From Prevotella sp. (lineage in GTDB: Bacteria > Bacteroidota > Bacteroidia > Bacteroidales > Bacteroidaceae), in NCBI GenBank assembly GCA_017538105.1, contig JAFYJN010000054.1:1-64000 (forward strand): a stretch of 64,000 bases of DNA, given 5' to 3'. The notes under the pieces were generated by a model. It made no database searches and had not been told where the DNA came from. It worked only from the letters and a program-made list of their open reading frames with translations. This document shows positions 62,388 through 64,000 of the stretch, one piece after another; the stretch's first letter is position 1, and each line of letters opens with the position of its first letter. The translations under genes were made by a program, and so were the position numbers.

Positions 62388-63287
62388 ATGTATCAGAAAA
62401 AATGGTTATGCCTTTCATTTGCTTTTTTGCTCTTATGCGCATGCGGTGGGGGAGAAGACAAAGGAAAGGATACACAACACCAACAGGGGCGGGATGCGCT
62501 TGCTGTGGCAACAACACCTACCCTCGACTGCCTGCCCATTTTCGTGGCGCAAGAAAGGGGGATGTATGCTAAGAATAAAGCAAACATCTCGCTCATGGCC
62601 ATGATGGCACAAATGGATTGCCAGGAAGCCTTGCTCAATGACAAGGCTCAGTTAATTGCATCTGATTTGATGCGTGGTGAAAAGATGAGAAAGGAGGGTA
62701 AGGATGTGCATTATGTGACAACTACCAACATCCATTGGCAACTGATTACCAACCGTCTGGCGCGTATTACTGACCTCAAACAACTTGGTGACAAGATGGT
62801 GGCTATGACAAGATTCTCAGCCACGGATTTCCTCTGTCGTCATGTGATTGACAGCGTGAAACCAAAGAACAAGGTGTTCAGTATACAGATCAACGATGTG
62901 AACATACGGCTTAAGATGCTCCTCAACAATGAGATGGATGCCATGTGGTTACCTGAACCTCAGGCTACGGAAGGAAGACTTGACAAACACCTTGTTCTAT
63001 ACGATACACAGCGTCAGGGATGGCAATTTGGTTGCCTGCTTACTCTCGCAAAGACTTGGAACGATGCAACGAGGAAAAAGCAAATAGAAGATTTTATAAC
63101 GGTCTATAACATGGCATGCGACTCCATCAACAGCCACGGCGTGACCCACTATTCCGACGTAATACAGAAATACTGCCATGTGTCAGACAAAACGGTAAAG
63201 GCATTGCCTAAAACCGTTTTCATACATGCTCATGCTCCAACAGATGCTCAAAAGAGCAGGGCTCAAGCGGTGAATTGGAACGATTGA
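62388..63287 (+). CDS. Orphan solute-binding lipoprotein (NMT1/SsuA-like)
   Basis: 299 residues from the ATG at 62388, giving a lipobox (FLLLCAC). The fold pattern is that of periplasmic binding proteins of the NMT1/THI5 group: ALAVATTPTLDCLPIFVAQERGMY near the start, LIASDLMRGEKMRKEGKDVHYV, LKQLGDKMVAM and MLLNNEMDAMWLPEPQ. Such proteins bind thiamine precursors, sulfonates or nitrate. No ABC permease or ATPase gene follows here; the partial gene after it is of another kind. Ligand unknown. Confidence 0.82.
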   Translation: MYQKKWLCLSFAFLLLCACGGGEDKGKDTQHQQGRDALAVATTPTLDCLPIFVAQERGMYAKNKANISLMAMMAQMDCQEALLNDKAQLIASDLMRGEKMRKEGKDVHYVTTTNIHWQLITNRLARITDLKQLGDKMVAMTRFSATDFLCRHVIDSVKPKNKVFSIQINDVNIRLKMLLNNEMDAMWLPEPQATEGRLDKHLVLYDTQRQGWQFGCLLTLAKTWNDATRKKQIEDFITVYNMACDSINSHGVTHYSDVIQKYCHVSDKTVKALPKTVFIHAHAPTDAQKSRAQAVNWND

Positions 63288-63300
63288 TATTGACATCGAT

Positions 63301-64000
63301 ATGAACTATGAGATTTTCAACCCCGTACGCCTGTTGATTGCCAACAAACAATTGGGCGATGCATTGCATATGATGAGATCGCAGATGGCTTCCAACCAAC
63401 TGTTCTCCTTGTCGACGGAATTGGAGGCTATAGAGAGCGACTATACGTTGATGTTGAATTATTTTGGACAAGGGTTTGAAGATTCACAACGAAACCAGTT
63501 GTTCTTCAAGTTGCTCAGGAAGGCATGGCGATGTGTCAACAATGCTGATCTGGCTTTCCATATCAAGAATTGTACTGCATTTGGCTATGCCGCTACAAAG
63601 GGGGATAAATATCGTGGCGACAATGAGACAATAAAGAAAAAGGTGGAGGATTTCACTTCTGACCTTGCCATTAACGAACTGATGGGTGAGGCTGGAAAAC
63701 AGCAAGAAGCGAAAATATACGAGGAGCACCATGACTTCATTACGGCATTGTTCGGAATGCTACTTACGGAGCGACAATGGAATGAAGAAACAAGATGTTT
63801 CTTTGCTCATCTCATCCTTTCCTCAAACACACATATCAACGACGCTTTGGTTCTTACCAGTGCCATACAATTGTCGATACACAATTTCTTTGATCCCCAA
63901 AAATGGCTCACTTTGATAGAAATCTACCAAAAAGCGCATGACGACAGGCTAAGGCAAAGAGCTCTCGTTGGATGGGCTTTGACAAAGATAATGGTAACGG
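63301..64000 (+). CDS. Partial helical protein of unknown function (3' end outside window)
   Basis: Open from the ATG at 63301 to the window edge, 233 codons visible. It starts MNYEIFNPVRLLIANKQLGDAL and lies 13 bases after the lipoprotein stop, so it is probably cotranscribed. It has no signal peptide. The sequence is almost all helical with repeated short hydrophobic-charged helices (LFFKLLRKAWRCVNNADLAFH, LTLIEIYQKAHDDRLRQRALVGWAL), suggesting a TPR- or HEAT-like solenoid. I do not recognise the family and no enzyme motif is seen. Confidence 0.75.
   Translation, partial: MNYEIFNPVRLLIANKQLGDALHMMRSQMASNQLFSLSTELEAIESDYTLMLNYFGQGFEDSQRNQLFFKLLRKAWRCVNNADLAFHIKNCTAFGYAATKGDKYRGDNETIKKKVEDFTSDLAINELMGEAGKQQEAKIYEEHHDFITALFGMLLTERQWNEETRCFFAHLILSSNTHINDALVLTSAIQLSIHNFFDPQKWLTLIEIYQKAHDDRLRQRALVGWALTKIMVT

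Noticed and set aside
1..64000. Prophage, insertion sequence, integron or recent island
   Set aside because: No transposase, integrase, phage structural gene, target-site duplication or tRNA-linked att repeat was seen; both tRNA genes are followed by an ordinary terminator.

Overview
The window reads as chromosomal DNA of a Bacteroidota, order Bacteroidales, most like the Prevotella group. Three signs point there. Promoters carry the Bacteroidales -7 box TAnnTTTG, usually 19-20 bases after a TTG/TTTG element. Starts are preceded by A/C/T-rich leaders, not Shine-Dalgarno sites. The gene content is typical: FeoA-FeoB fusion, a type IX secretion plug protein, BamD/RpoZ/DUF4293, a Bat aerotolerance operon, DUF2027-Smr, and a MetH without a reactivation domain. 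The GH9, GH28 and GH3 enzymes suggest a gut or rumen plant-fibre degrader. I saw no phage, insertion sequence, CRISPR array, integron or rRNA. No gap over 300 bases lacks a gene except 56458-56806, where a small secreted-peptide ORF lies.

Layout. 1-5943: trp genes trpD(partial)-C-A-B-E-G without trpF, closed by a terminator. 5985-11915: an ABC exporter operon with a YtrA-like GntR regulator and a matching operator, then an M16 protease. 11957-14005 (minus): uvrB. 14047-19470: bamD-rpoZ-DUF4293, an alanine-rich lipoprotein, a nucleoside permease, a DUF151 nuclease and rsmE. 19590-24194: iron alcohol dehydrogenase, GH9 endoglucanase, exonuclease and a TlpA-like protein. 24210-25454 (minus): T9SS plug. 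25597-28178: feoAB. 28265-35849: DUF4375 protein, smpB, metH, HAD phosphatase, small secreted protein, map, tsaD and pncC. 35962-47706: moxR-DUF58-batX-batA-batB-batC-batDE-PAP2-queA-DUF2027/Smr, one long plus-strand array. 47808-48103: tRNA-Ser(GCU) and tRNA-Glu(CUC). 48157-49579: second PAP2 protein and trmO. 49657-53480: GH28 (minus), queC (plus), radA (minus). 53572-59756 (minus): ECF sigma factor, membrane anti-sigma-like protein, a 437-residue secreted protein with an internal duplication, a 52-residue secreted peptide and an outer-membrane barrel protein. 59816-62301 (minus): GH3 lipoprotein. 62376-64000: an orphan solute-binding lipoprotein and a partial unknown protein.

How they work together. 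The trp cluster makes tryptophan from chorismate except for the TrpF step. The Bat array encodes an inner-membrane AAA+/von Willebrand A/TPR assembly. TsaD and TrmO act successively on the same tRNA base (t6A then m6t6A); QueC and QueA are both queuosine enzymes. The most novel part is the 53.6-59.8 kb sigma-led envelope operon: a regulator pair followed by three secreted or outer-membrane products, two of which I cannot assign to a family.
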